Source: Bacillaceae bacterium (GTDB taxonomy: Bacteria; Bacillota; Bacilli; Bacillales_A; Planococcaceae). Taken from it: 8,391 nt of DNA. The notes under the pieces were generated by a model. The model was not told where the DNA came from, ran no database searches, and saw only the letters and a list, made by a program, of their open reading frames with translations. Below are positions 1 through 6,425 of this stretch, piece by piece (the stretch's first letter is position 1; every line of letters begins with the position of its first letter). The stretch lies in the NCBI GenBank assembly GCA_030149685.1, contig JASLGI010000236.1, positions 1 to 8,391 of the forward strand, written 5' to 3'. Both the position numbers and the translations under genes were made by a program.

Positions 1-155
1 GGGTTACATGGCATAAATGCAATCATGTCGAGATTCATCGTTAACACGAGAGTTTTTGCTCCTCGTTTAGCGGCAGCAAGTGCTGCTTCTGAACCGGCAT
101 GGCCTGCTCCGACGACGATACAGTCGAACGTGCCTGCTTCAAATGGTTTATTCAC
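1..155 (-). CDS. mnmG: MnmG (GidA), tRNA uridine-5-carboxymethylaminomethyl modification enzyme, FAD subunit; N-terminal part only
   Basis: Only the first 51 complete codons are in the window; the gene continues past base 1. The start is GTG at 155-153, because the nearby ATG at 157-155 runs straight into TGA. A GAAAGGAAGA ribosome binding site (161-170) lies 5 nt upstream. The translation begins [20 protein letters not shown]. It shows a Rossmann FAD-binding GxGxxG motif (GAGHAG, about residues 17-22) and the family stretch [13 protein letters not shown] at about 39-51. MnmG pairs with MnmE to install the cmnm5 group on U34 of certain tRNAs in the cytoplasm. The gene lies 16 nt after the mnmE stop on the same strand, so the two are almost certainly cotranscribed. 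Identity is secure despite the truncation. Confidence 0.96.
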   Translation of the reverse strand, partial: MNKPFEAGTFDCIVVGAGHAGSEAALAAAKRGAKTLVLTMNLDMIAFMPCN

Positions 156-171
156 ATGAATCTTCCTTTCT

Positions 172-1557
172 TTATTTTCCTAAACAAAATTGTGAAAATA
201 GTTCATCAATCAATTGATCTTGTACTTCTTCTCCGATGATTTCTCCGAGAATCTCCCACGTCCGTACGAGGTCGATCTGAATCATATCAACAGGCATTCC
301 GAGCGCCGCTGCTTCTAACGCCTCGGTAATCGATGCATCTGCTTGTTTTAACAAATCAATATGACGCACATTCGATACATACGTCGCATCTTGTGCTTGA
401 ATCGTTCCGTCGAAGAAAAGCGCACTAATCGCTTCTTCTAACGCCTCAATTCCTTCGTCTTGAATGAGTGACGTCGTGACGAGACGGCGCTTTCCAACGA
501 GTGATTTCACTTCTTCAAGATCGATCGCTTGAGGTAAATCGGTTTTATTTAAAACGACGATCGTTTCTGTATCGCGTGTAATTTCAAGCAAACGGCGGTC
601 TTCTTCTGTCAAAGGCTCCGCTGCGTTTAAAACGAGTAACAAAAGATCGGCTTTATTTAACATTTCACGTGACTTTTCAACACCCATCCGTTCAACGATA
701 TCTTCCGTTTCGCGAATTCCTGCTGTGTCAACAAGACGTAATGGGACACCTGCTACGTTGACATATTCTTCGATAATATCGCGAGTCGTTCCTGCAATAT
801 CTGTCACGATTGCTTTATTTTCTTGCACGAGGCTATTGAGTAATGAAGACTTTCCAACATTCGGACGTCCGACGATTACTGTCGACAACCCTTCTCGTAC
901 AATTTTTCCTTGACGACTCGTTTTTAACAAATCGTCAATCGCTCGTTTCACATATGTCGCGTTTTCTTCGAGTAACGGAATCGTTACTTCTTCAACATCA
1001 TCGTATTCAGGATAATCGATATTTACTTCGACTTGAGCGAGCACTTCTAAAATTTTCTGACGTAAATCACGAATAAGTCGCGAGAGACGTCCTTCCATTT
1101 GATCGAGTGCGACATCCATCGCACGATCTGTTTTCGCACGGATCAAATCCATCACTGCTTCCGCTTGCGACAAATCGATACGCCCATGTAAAAAAGCTCG
1201 TTTCGTAAACTCACCAGGCTCTGCAAGACGTGCCCCTTGAGCTAATACGAGTTCTAACACACGGTTGACCGCAACGATTCCTCCGTGACTATTAATTTCT
1301 ACAACATCTTCTCGTGTAAATGTTTTCGGTGCTTTCATCACTGACACCATGACCTCTTCAACGACTTGGTCTGTTTCTGGGTCGACGAGATGTCCATAAT
1401 GGATCGTATGACTTGGCTGTTCATTTAACGGTTCGTTTGAAGGCGCGCGAAAAATGGACGTCGCAATCTTTAACGCCTCGCTGCCGCTTAAACGAACGAT
1501 CGCAATCGCTCCTTCTCCCATCGGTGTAGAAATCGCAGCAATCGTATCTAATTTCAT
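172..1557 (-). CDS. mnmE: MnmE (TrmE/ThdF), tRNA modification GTPase
   Basis: The 461-aa protein is full length for the family. The N-terminal tetrahydrofolate-binding domain covers about residues 1-120 (start [20 protein letters not shown]). A helical domain follows, with a G domain inserted at about 218-380. G motifs are G1 GRPNVGKSS (230-238), G2 GTTRD (256-260), G3 DTAG (277-280) and G4 NKTD (337-340). The C-terminus is FCLGK, with the conserved cysteine at 458 of the CxGK motif. MnmE is a K+-activated, dimerising GTPase that works with MnmG on the wobble uridine of tRNA. The ATG is preceded by GAAAGGTGA (1565-1573) with 7-nt spacing. It is separated from upstream yidC by a 195-nt gap holding a terminator-like hairpin, where Bacillus would have jag. 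No key residue is missing. Confidence 0.98.
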   Translation of the reverse strand: MKLDTIAAISTPMGEGAIAIVRLSGSEALKIATSIFRAPSNEPLNEQPSHTIHYGHLVDPETDQVVEEVMVSVMKAPKTFTREDVVEINSHGGIVAVNRVLELVLAQGARLAEPGEFTKRAFLHGRIDLSQAEAVMDLIRAKTDRAMDVALDQMEGRLSRLIRDLRQKILEVLAQVEVNIDYPEYDDVEEVTIPLLEENATYVKRAIDDLLKTSRQGKIVREGLSTVIVGRPNVGKSSLLNSLVQENKAIVTDIAGTTRDIIEEYVNVAGVPLRLVDTAGIRETEDIVERMGVEKSREMLNKADLLLLVLNAAEPLTEEDRRLLEITRDTETIVVLNKTDLPQAIDLEEVKSLVGKRRLVTTSLIQDEGIEALEEAISALFFDGTIQAQDATYVSNVRHIDLLKQADASITEALEAAALGMPVDMIQIDLVRTWEILGEIIGEEVQDQLIDELFSQFCLGK

Positions 1558-1596
1558 CGGTTCGTCACCTTTCTTCAGTCTTATTTTCTTCTCTTA

Positions 1597-1625
1597 ATCA
1601 TAACGTAAAGCGCATCTGAATGCAC
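1597..1625 (-). promoter_or_regulatory. Possible promoter of mnmE-mnmG (weak)
   Basis: On the minus strand a TATGAT -10 hexamer (1597-1602) lies about 40 nt upstream of the mnmE start. The -35 region at ordinary spacing (about 1620-1625, GTGCAT) matches the consensus poorly. A promoter is expected here because the yidC transcript appears to end upstream. This is inference from position plus one good hexamer. Confidence 0.35.
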
Positions 1626-1672
1626 GATTAAGGTTCGTATGAACAAACAGTTATTTTTCTTTTTTCATCATG

Positions 1673-1721
1673 AAAAAACGAGGGAAAGGGCGTTTGAAGT
1701 CTAAAGACTCAAACACCCTTT
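1673..1721 (-). terminator. Terminator-like hairpin after yidC
   Basis: On the minus strand a 16-bp stem is formed by bases 1685-1701 and 1706-1721, with a TAAA loop, one bulged A and one wobble that pairs as G-U only on the minus-strand RNA. The stem has a GGG/CCC core. Six U residues follow, but about 6 nt beyond the stem base (minus-strand complement of 1673-1678), so the fit to a classical intrinsic terminator is imperfect. A perfect 9-bp A/T palindrome at 1660-1678 follows. It most likely ends the rpmH-rnpA-yidC transcript and isolates mnmE-mnmG. Confidence 0.65.
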
Positions 1722-1752
1722 CTGAAAACGAGGATGTTTGAAATCACTCGTT

Positions 1753-2523
1753 TTATTTTGATGCGGATTTTTCTTCTTTTGCTTTGCTAAACGGTTTGTA
1801 CATGACGATATTTTGTCCGAGCATGAAAATATTACCGACAATCCAGTAAAGCGCAATCGCAGCTGGTAAAAAGAGCCCGATTCCGACGATCATAAATGGC
1901 ATGAAATATGTCATCATTTTCATCTGTGGATTATCCATCGCAGGACCTGTTCGTAAAACGACGAACTGCATAATTCCTGCAAGAACGGCTAATATAATGC
2001 TTGGCTCTGCAAGTTGAAACCCGATAAATGTACCGAGTTCAATTTCAGGTGTCGCATTCATTCGGCTAATCGCATGGTATAAACCGATAATGATCGGCAT
2101 CTGCACAAGAACAGGTAAACAACCTGCTGCAGGGTTAATATTTTTCTCTACAATAATTCGCTGCATTTCTTGTTGATACTTTTGTTGTGTAACCGCATCT
2201 TTCGATTTATATTTTTCTTTTAATGCTTGTAATTCAGGTTGTACTTCTTGCATACGTTTCGTGTTTTTTACTTGTTGAACCATTAGCGGGAGTAAAATAA
2301 CACGAATTAAAATCGTTACAGCGATAATACTGAGTGCATATGTACCGAGCCACTGTTTAAATAAAGTGACCAGTGACACGATCGGCCAAACGATGTAACG
2401 ACTCCAAAAACCTTCTGTATCTGCATAGATCGGCTCTTTAAAATCACCGCATCCTGCAAGAACGAATGCAAGGGCTGAAAATACTGCAATAAGCAGTAAT
2501 TTTTTCTTGAAACTTCTCGACAC
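1753..2523 (-). CDS. yidC: YidC/Oxa1/SpoIIIJ-type membrane protein insertase, lipoprotein form
   Basis: The protein is 256 aa with a GTG start at 2523, close to the length of B. subtilis SpoIIIJ. It inserts and folds membrane proteins, with or without SecYEG, in the cytoplasmic membrane. A lipoprotein signal peptide is clear: KKK at 6-8, a hydrophobic core, and lipobox LAGC with the lipidated Cys at 25. About five membrane segments follow (roughly 55-80, 131-152, 173-191, 204-219, 220-238). The conserved charged residue of the hydrophilic groove is Arg74 in TILIRVILLP. The family motif NPAAGCLPVLVQMP is at 130-143, and the tail is basic. It lies 25 nt after rnpA in the rpmH-rnpA-yidC order typical of Bacillota. 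Longer in-frame starts would overlap rnpA and lack a better ribosome binding site. Confidence 0.96.
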   Translation of the reverse strand: MSRSFKKKLLLIAVFSALAFVLAGCGDFKEPIYADTEGFWSRYIVWPIVSLVTLFKQWLGTYALSIIAVTILIRVILLPLMVQQVKNTKRMQEVQPELQALKEKYKSKDAVTQQKYQQEMQRIIVEKNINPAAGCLPVLVQMPIIIGLYHAISRMNATPEIELGTFIGFQLAEPSIILAVLAGIMQFVVLRTGPAMDNPQMKMMTYFMPFMIVGIGLFLPAAIALYWIVGNIFMLGQNIVMYKPFSKAKEEKSASK

Positions 2524-2529
2524 AGAAAA

Positions 2530-2536
2530 CTCCTCC
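2530..2536 (-). promoter_or_regulatory. Ribosome binding site that fixes the yidC start
   Basis: On the minus strand GGAGGAG ends 6 nt before GTG (2523-2521). Two in-frame ATG codons (2541-2539 and 2538-2536) lie before or inside this site, so they cannot use it. GTG is therefore preferred. It also gives a standard-length lipoprotein signal peptide. Confidence 0.8.
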
Positions 2537-2548
2537 ATCATCTCGATT

Positions 2549-2917
2549 TTACTTACTCGTTTTCCTTCTTCTTCGTTCACGTGGCAAACATTTAGCAATT
2601 CGAAGAACGTGTTGTAAACTCTTTTTCGTCTGATGAAAATCCATTTGATTCGCTGGATTTCTTGCGATGACGACGTAATCAACATCTTGACGCAACTCAT
2701 CTTTCAACTCGAGAAACGTTTGACGAATATATCGTTTAATTTGGTTCCGCTTCACTGCATTCCCTAATCGTTTGCTCACCGAAAGACCGAGCCGAAAATA
2801 CGGCTGGTCTTTCTTTTCATACAAGTAAACGACAAATTGACGATTGGCAAAAGATGTCCCTTGTTTGAATACTCGTTGAAAATCTTTTTCGGATTTTACA
2901 CGTTGTGCTTTTCGCAT
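2549..2917 (-). CDS. rnpA: RNase P protein component (C5 protein)
   Basis: The 122-aa basic protein is typical in length. It binds the catalytic RnpB RNA and helps cleave the 5' leader from precursor tRNAs. The N-terminus MRKAQRVKSEKDFQRVFKQG and the central stretch VSKRLGNAVKRNQIKRYIRQ (about 47-66) match the family signature, including the RNR-like helix (KRNQIKR, 56-62). The C-terminal tail is rich in Arg and Lys (RERRRRKTSK). The ATG at 2917 has AGGTGA just upstream (2921-2926). It sits between rpmH and yidC on the same strand, the near-universal bacterial order. A hairpin with a U-run lies between rpmH and rnpA and probably lowers rnpA expression relative to L34. Confidence 0.97.
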   Translation of the reverse strand: MRKAQRVKSEKDFQRVFKQGTSFANRQFVVYLYEKKDQPYFRLGLSVSKRLGNAVKRNQIKRYIRQTFLELKDELRQDVDYVVIARNPANQMDFHQTKKSLQHVLRIAKCLPRERRRRKTSK

Positions 2918-2940
2918 ACTTCACCTACTTTTTCATGTTG

Positions 2941-2973
2941 AAAAAAGAAAAGACCACTGAAAGGTCAGTGGCC
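2941..2973 (-). terminator. Intrinsic terminator or attenuator between rpmH and rnpA
   Basis: On the minus strand GGCCACTGA and TCAGTGGTC form a 9-bp stem (2952-2973) with a CCTT loop and one G-U pair. The U-tract UUUUCUUUUUU follows directly (complement of 2941-2951). It starts 4 nt past the rpmH stop codon and ends before the rnpA ribosome binding site. As rnpA and yidC show no obvious promoter of their own, partial readthrough is the likely design, giving much more L34 than RNase P protein. Confidence 0.85.
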
Positions 2974-2976
2974 TAA

Positions 2977-3111
2977 TTATGATGAAAGTACTTTTCTTCC
3001 TTTACGACGACGTGCAGCGAGAATTTTACGACCATTCTTCGTGCTCATACGTTTACGGAAGCCGTGAACTTTACTACGTTTACGTTTATTTGGTTGGAAT
3101 GTACGTTTCAT
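2977..3111 (-). CDS. rpmH: 50S ribosomal protein L34 (bL34)
   Basis: The 44-aa very basic protein starts [20 protein letters not shown] and ends GRKVLSS, the canonical L34 sequence and length. It is a structural protein of the large ribosomal subunit that packs against 23S rRNA. ATG at 3111 is preceded by the strong site GGAGGT (minus strand, within 3112-3123). An in-frame upstream extension of 29 residues exists but has no family similarity and would cover the promoter, so it is rejected. The gene is transcribed away from dnaA across the origin region, from the consensus promoter at 3170-3198. Confidence 0.98.
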   Translation of the reverse strand: MKRTFQPNKRKRSKVHGFRKRMSTKNGRKILAARRRKGRKVLSS

Positions 3112-3169
3112 GATTCCACCTCCTCGATAAAAATACGATCTTACGTCTAACTTAAATAAGGTCTTCAAT

Positions 3170-3198
3170 ATTATAGCGATAGACAGAATGAAAGTCAA
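3170..3198 (-). promoter_or_regulatory. Sigma-A promoter of rpmH-rnpA-yidC
   Basis: On the minus strand TTGACT (-35, 3193-3198) and TATAAT (-10, 3170-3175) are separated by exactly 17 nt, with an A/T-rich stretch upstream of the -35. This is 5/6 and 6/6 to consensus. Transcription should begin near 3163, giving a leader of about 50 nt before the rpmH ATG at 3111. It is the best promoter in the window, as expected for a ribosomal protein gene. Confidence 0.85.
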
Positions 3199-3229
3199 TG
3201 AACATTTTTACTTCTCTACTTTCTTCGAA

Positions 3230-3282
3230 GAAAAAACGTCAATGGAAGATGAAAAAGAAAATGAATATTGACCCGTTTTTTC
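3230..3282. repeat. Imperfect inverted repeat between the rpmH promoter and the DnaA-box cluster
   Basis: GAAAAAACGTCAAT (3230-3243) is mirrored by ATTGA plus CGTTTTTTC (3267-3271 and 3274-3282), a 14-bp stem with a 2-nt bulge and a 23-nt loop. It lies in the gap between the leftward rpmH promoter and the rightward dnaA promoters. Each strand would end in a run of six U, so it could act as a weak bidirectional terminator. It is A/T rich and could also be coincidental. No gene is seen in it. Confidence 0.4.
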
Positions 3283-3339
3283 AGTAAAATATCGCCGTTA
3301 TTTCTCTCTTTTTCAATAAGGCAGTTATCCACATTTTCC

Positions 3340-3368
3340 TTGACTTTCTGTGGATAAACCTGTAGATT
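3340..3368 (+). promoter_or_regulatory. Candidate distal dnaA promoter with a DnaA box in its spacer
   Basis: TTGACT (3340-3345) and TAGATT (3363-3368) are 17 nt apart, 5/6 and 4/6 to the sigma-A consensus. A perfect reverse DnaA box (3349-3357) lies wholly inside the spacer, so DnaA binding would compete with RNA polymerase, as expected for autorepression. The leader to dnaA would be about 290 nt. Confidence 0.5.
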
Positions 3369-3419
3369 ATTTTTTCGACGTTTTTGAGTTATCAACAGGT
3401 TATCCACATTTTATCCACA

Positions 3420-3631
3420 TATCCACAGGGTGTGGATAACGTCGTTGTGGATAACGTGGATAAGTTCAGACGAATTACGAAAGCTATTGATTTCATAAGG
3501 TTTTCTTGTTATAGTTATCCACAGTCAATTGTGGATATGTTTATAAATAAAAATAGTTATCCACATTATCCACAGGGTGTGGATATTTTTTATCCACACT
3601 TGTGGAAAACTGTATCCACAGGGTGTGGATA
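3420..3631. repeat. Three identical 19-bp inverted DnaA-box pairs
   Basis: TATCCACAGGGTGTGGATA occurs exactly at 3420-3438, 3567-3585 and 3613-3631. Each is a forward and a reverse box facing each other across a 3-bp GGG spacer. A related pair with spacer GGC lies after dnaA at 5031-5051 and there both boxes are perfect. In the three upstream copies at least one outer base departs from the 9-mer consensus, so the conserved unit is the inner palindrome. Confidence 0.9.
3488..3516 (+). promoter_or_regulatory. Candidate proximal dnaA promoter abutting a DnaA box
   Basis: TTGATT (3488-3493) and TATAGT (3511-3516) are 17 nt apart, 4/6 and 5/6 to consensus. The last base of the -10 is the first base of a perfect DnaA box (3516-3524), so the start site near 3523 would lie in or at the edge of bound DnaA. 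The leader to dnaA would be about 143 nt. I cannot tell from sequence whether this or the distal candidate is the main promoter. Confidence 0.5.
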
Positions 3632-3665
3632 GTGTGGATAAATAGATGAAAAGGAGGTCTTTTTT

Positions 3666-5027
3666 ATGGTACTATTCAACTTACAAGCAACTTGGCAATC
3701 CGTGCTAGATGAAGTTGAAAAACATGTCTCTAAACCGAGTTTTGAAACTTGGCTGAAGTCGACTGTGTTAATCGAAATCGATGAACACTCTGCTATCGTC
3801 GGTGTGCCGAACTCTTTCGCACAAGATTGGTTAGAAAAAAATTATGTCACACTCGTAGCAGACGCTTTAATGAAAGTGACGAAAAAAGATCGCATCGTTC
3901 GCTTCGTCGTTCCTCAAGCAGCTAAAAGCGACCAATCACTCACTGTACAACAGACAGCTGAGCTCGTGCCACAAGTTTCAGAAGAGACATACTTACCTTC
4001 AACAAACGTGATGCTAAATCCTAAATATACATTCGATACATTTGTCGTCGGCGCAGGTAACCGTTTCGCACACGCTGCAAGTCTCGCTGTCGCTGAAGTC
4101 CCTGCGAACGCATACAACCCACTCTTTATTTACGGAGGTGTTGGTTTAGGTAAAACACACTTAATGCATGCGATTGGACACTACGTCCTCGAACAAGACC
4201 CGACGAAGAAAGTCGTCTACGTATCGAGTGAAAAGTTCATGAATGAGTTTATTAACTCAATTCAAGAGAACAAAGCAGAAGAGTTCCGCAATCAATACCG
4301 AACAGTCGATGTATTACTGATCGACGACATTCAATTTTTAGAAAAAAAAGAACGTACACAAGAAGAATTCTTCCATACGTTCAACGCGCTCCATGAAGAT
4401 TCGAAGCAAATTATTATTTCAAGTGATCGACCGCCGCGAGAAATATCAACACTTGAAGATCGATTACGCTCACGCTTTGAATGGGGGCTTATTACAGATA
4501 TCGCACCGCCTGATTTAGAGACACGTACAGCGATTTTAAAGAAAAAAGCAGAAGCAGATGGCATGGACATTCCGAACGAAGTCATGCTTTTTATTGCGGA
4601 TCGGGTAGATTCAAATATTCGAGAGCTCGAAGGAGCGCTCACACGTGTCGTCGCGTACGCAGACCTCACAAAAGAAGAGCTTTCTATCGACCTTGCCAAT
4701 GATGCTTTACAAGATATTATCGCAAACAATCAACCGAAACCTGTATCTATTCTCGATATTCAAGAAACTGTCGGGGAATATTTCAATATCACATTAGAAG
4801 ATTTTATTTCACCGAATCGAACACGTACGGTCGCATTCCCTCGACAAATTGCCATGTATTTATCGCGTGAACTGACGACACAGTCCTTACCGAAAATCGG
4901 GGATGAATTTGGCGGACGTGATCATTCAACCGTCATTCATGCACACGATAAAATCACTCGTCTTTTACAAGAAGATGAGCAGCTACAAGAAGAAATTCAA
5001 CAGATTTGTACGACACTAGGACGATAA
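3666..5027 (+). CDS. dnaA: Chromosomal replication initiator protein DnaA
   Basis: The 453-aa protein is of usual length. Domain I (about 1-80, with [13 protein letters not shown] at 21-33) mediates self-interaction and helicase loading. Domain II (about 85-115) is a short linker. The AAA+ domain III carries Walker [10 protein letters not shown] (157-165), Walker [10 protein letters not shown] (217-225), sensor I IISSDRPP (250-257), the arginine-finger region [13 protein letters not shown] (263-275) and sensor II in [10 protein letters not shown] (Arg319). Domain IV binds DnaA boxes through a helix-turn-helix with signature [15 protein letters not shown] (416-430). ATP-bound DnaA assembles on the flanking boxes and melts the origin. 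ATG is preceded by AAGGAGG (3651-3657), 8 nt away. The gene is flanked on both sides by box clusters, and both promoter candidates overlap boxes, which suggests autoregulation. Confidence 0.99.
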   Translation: MVLFNLQATWQSVLDEVEKHVSKPSFETWLKSTVLIEIDEHSAIVGVPNSFAQDWLEKNYVTLVADALMKVTKKDRIVRFVVPQAAKSDQSLTVQQTAELVPQVSEETYLPSTNVMLNPKYTFDTFVVGAGNRFAHAASLAVAEVPANAYNPLFIYGGVGLGKTHLMHAIGHYVLEQDPTKKVVYVSSEKFMNEFINSIQENKAEEFRNQYRTVDVLLIDDIQFLEKKERTQEEFFHTFNALHEDSKQIIISSDRPPREISTLEDRLRSRFEWGLITDIAPPDLETRTAILKKKAEADGMDIPNEVMLFIADRVDSNIRELEGALTRVVAYADLTKEELSIDLANDALQDIIANNQPKPVSILDIQETVGEYFNITLEDFISPNRTRTVAFPRQIAMYLSRELTTQSLPKIGDEFGGRDHSTVIHAHDKITRLLQEDEQLQEEIQQICTTLGR

Positions 5028-5030
5028 TAG

Positions 5031-5133
5031 TTATCCACAGGCTGTGGATAAGTCAATAAGTTATCCACAAAGTTATCCACAAGGATAATCGCTTAACATC
5101 AATAGTTGAAGCTAGTTATCCACACTATCCACA
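5031..5133. other. oriC: oriC downstream DnaA-box cluster (incC-like)
   Basis: Six boxes lie in the dnaA-dnaN gap. Perfect forward boxes start at 5031, 5061, 5073 and 5116; a perfect reverse box is at 5043-5051; a one-mismatch forward box (CTATCCACA) is at 5125-5133. The first two form an inverted pair with a 3-bp spacer. The last two are tandem and abutting, next to the unwinding element. No gene is seen between 5028 and 5193. Confidence 0.95.
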
Positions 5134-5173
5134 GCCCCTATTACTATTACTATAAATATATATATATTATATA
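5116..5173 (+). other. oriC: Origin unwinding module: tandem DnaA boxes, GC step, DnaA-trios, A/T tract
   Basis: In order: tandem DnaA boxes (5116-5133), a GC-rich step GCCC (5134-5137), then the triplets CTA TTA CTA TTA CTA (5138-5152), then 23 bp of pure A/T (5151-5173). Read on the lower strand 3' to 5', the triplets are GAT AAT GAT AAT GAT, which fit the DnaA-trio consensus 3'-(G/A)A(T/A)-5' defined in B. subtilis. DnaA loaded on the two boxes would extend as a filament on this single strand and open the duplex towards dnaN. This is the most probable site of origin melting. Confidence 0.9.
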
Positions 5174-5193
5174 GAAAAAGGAGCCTTTAAAAA

Positions 5194-6357
5194 ATGGACT
5201 TTCAAACAGAACATACAGCGCCTATTTTAGCTTTCACAGTGAACCGAAAAGTTTTACTCGATCGACTCTCAAATGTTATGCGTGCAATTAGTAATCAAGT
5301 AACGATTCCAATTCTTACAGGGATTCAATTAAAAGCAACAGAAAGAGGACTGACATTAACAGGTAGTGACTCTAACATTACGATCGAAACATTTATTCCT
5401 ATCGAGGATAACGGAGAACTTCTTTTAACCGTTGAACAAGAAGGTGCAATCGTTCTTGAAGCAAAATTCTTCAACGAAATCATTCGTAAATTACCGACAG
5501 ATAAAGTTTCTGTATTTGTTACTAGTGATTTACAAACAAAAATTCGTTCCGGTCAATCTGAATTCCAATTGATTGGCTCTAATGCAAACGACTACCCAAT
5601 TTTGCCGGAGTTAGAAAATACGCAAAGCTTTGATATTCCTGGACAATTGTTACAGTCGATCATTAAAGAAACTGTTTTTGCTGTTTCCCAACAAGAAACA
5701 CGTCCAGTATTAACAGGGGTACATTGGCACATTCGCAATGATGCATTATATTGTGTCGCAACAGATAGCCATCGACTTGCTCGTCGTATTGCAGATATTC
5801 CAAACATGCCGGAGCAATTTAATGTCGTCATTCCTGGCAAAAGTTTAGATGAGTTAAATAAAATTTTAACGCCGCAAGATGAAACAGTTAGTGTCACATT
5901 AACGGATCAACAAGTATTATTTAAAACCGATCACGTGTCGTTTTACTCACGTTTATTAGAAGGGAGCTATCCAGATACATCTAGTCTGATTCCTGCACAA
6001 GGAGAAACGACAGTACGTGTAAAAGGAAAAGCACTTCTTCAATCCATTGATCGTGCATCATTGCTTGCGCGTGAACATCGTAACAATATCGTCCATTTTG
6101 CGACGAGTGAAGATACTTTAACAATTACATCTAACTCACCAGAAGTTGGTCGAGTAGAAGATGTTGTTCAAGCAACATCAATCACAGGTCAACAATTAGA
6201 TATTTCTTTCAGTGCAAAATATATGATGGATGCATTAAAAGCAATTGATAGTGAAGAAGTCGATATTTTATTCACAGGACCGATGCGCCCATTTATTTTA
6301 ACCGCAGCCGATAGTGATGCTGTGTTACAATTGATCTTACCAGTTCGTACGTATTAA
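5194..6357 (+). CDS. dnaN: DNA polymerase III beta subunit, sliding clamp
   Basis: The 387-aa protein forms a dimeric ring around DNA that tethers the replicative polymerase and many repair proteins. It has the three repeated clamp domains (about 12-135, 140-260, 263-387). Family-typical stretches include TIPILTGIQL, TGSDSNITIETFIP, ATDSHRLARR, VVIPGKSLDELNKIL, SRLLEGSYPDTSSLIP, IDRASLLARE and the C-terminal MRPFIL...LILPVRTY that lines the partner-binding cleft. It is about 9 residues longer than B. subtilis DnaN (378 aa), all at the N-terminus (MDFQTEHTAP before the usual first strand). The ATG has AAAAAGGAG (5175-5183) 10 nt upstream and no closer in-frame ATG exists until residue 29, so the extension looks real. 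The ribosome binding site directly abuts the A/T unwinding tract. A strong terminator follows. Confidence 0.98.
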   Translation: MDFQTEHTAPILAFTVNRKVLLDRLSNVMRAISNQVTIPILTGIQLKATERGLTLTGSDSNITIETFIPIEDNGELLLTVEQEGAIVLEAKFFNEIIRKLPTDKVSVFVTSDLQTKIRSGQSEFQLIGSNANDYPILPELENTQSFDIPGQLLQSIIKETVFAVSQQETRPVLTGVHWHIRNDALYCVATDSHRLARRIADIPNMPEQFNVVIPGKSLDELNKILTPQDETVSVTLTDQQVLFKTDHVSFYSRLLEGSYPDTSSLIPAQGETTVRVKGKALLQSIDRASLLAREHRNNIVHFATSEDTLTITSNSPEVGRVEDVVQATSITGQQLDISFSAKYMMDALKAIDSEEVDILFTGPMRPFILTAADSDAVLQLILPVRTY

Positions 6358-6379
6358 TTACGTGACACACAATTAAAGC

Positions 6380-6425
6380 GAACGGTTTAGGAGTTTTTTT
6401 CAGCTCCTGAATCGTTCCTTTTTTT
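6380..6425 (+). terminator. Intrinsic terminator of dnaA-dnaN
   Basis: GAACGGTTTAGGAG (6380-6393) pairs with CTCCTGAATCGTTC (6404-6417), a 14-bp stem with two G-U pairs that form only in plus-strand RNA, and a 10-nt loop. Seven T (6419-6425) follow almost directly. It starts 22 nt after the dnaN stop and separates dnaA-dnaN from yaaA-recF-gyrB. Confidence 0.9.

Larger units (their letters stand above)
3325..3641. other. oriC: oriC upstream DnaA-box cluster (incA/incB-like)
   Basis: I count 19 DnaA boxes, consensus TTATCCACA. Perfect, forward: 3325, 3400, 3411, 3516, 3557, 3566, 3590. Perfect, reverse: 3349, 3431, 3446, 3633. One mismatch: forward 3389 (TTATCAACA), 3419 and 3612; reverse 3455, 3531, 3578, 3601 and 3624. 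Positions are the first base on the plus strand. Forward boxes at 3389, 3400 and 3411 are phased at 11 bp, about one helical turn, so they face the same side of the DNA. Several neighbours are only 9 bp apart, directly abutting. The cluster fills most of the 554-bp rpmH-dnaA gap. In B. subtilis the equivalent region is the upstream half of a bipartite origin, binds DnaA and regulates dnaA transcription. Confidence 0.95.

Noticed and set aside
2524..2700. N-terminal extension of yidC to 2700
   Set aside because: It overlaps rnpA by about 150 nt, would bury the lipoprotein signal peptide, and a strong site GGAGGAG fixes the GTG at 2523.
3112..3198. 29-residue N-terminal extension of rpmH
   Set aside because: It would include the TTGACT/TATAAT promoter, and L34 proteins begin with MKRTFQPN.
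3216..3407. 63-residue minus-strand frame in the rpmH-dnaA gap
   Set aside because: It crosses DnaA boxes and an inverted repeat, has no recognisable domain, and its composition is that of A/T-rich noncoding DNA.
3384..3632. 82-residue open frame through the upstream origin region
   Set aside because: It is read from repeated DnaA boxes (recurring YPQ and VDN peptides), has no good ribosome binding site and matches no family.
3325..3641. Short regularly repeated sequence considered as a CRISPR array
   Set aside because: The 9-bp unit is the DnaA box, occurs in both orientations, and spacing is irregular and too short for repeats and spacers.
4331..4729. 132-residue minus-strand frame opposite dnaA
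   Set aside because: It is the antisense shadow of a conserved gene; it is rich in Ser and Arg with no domain or ribosome binding site.
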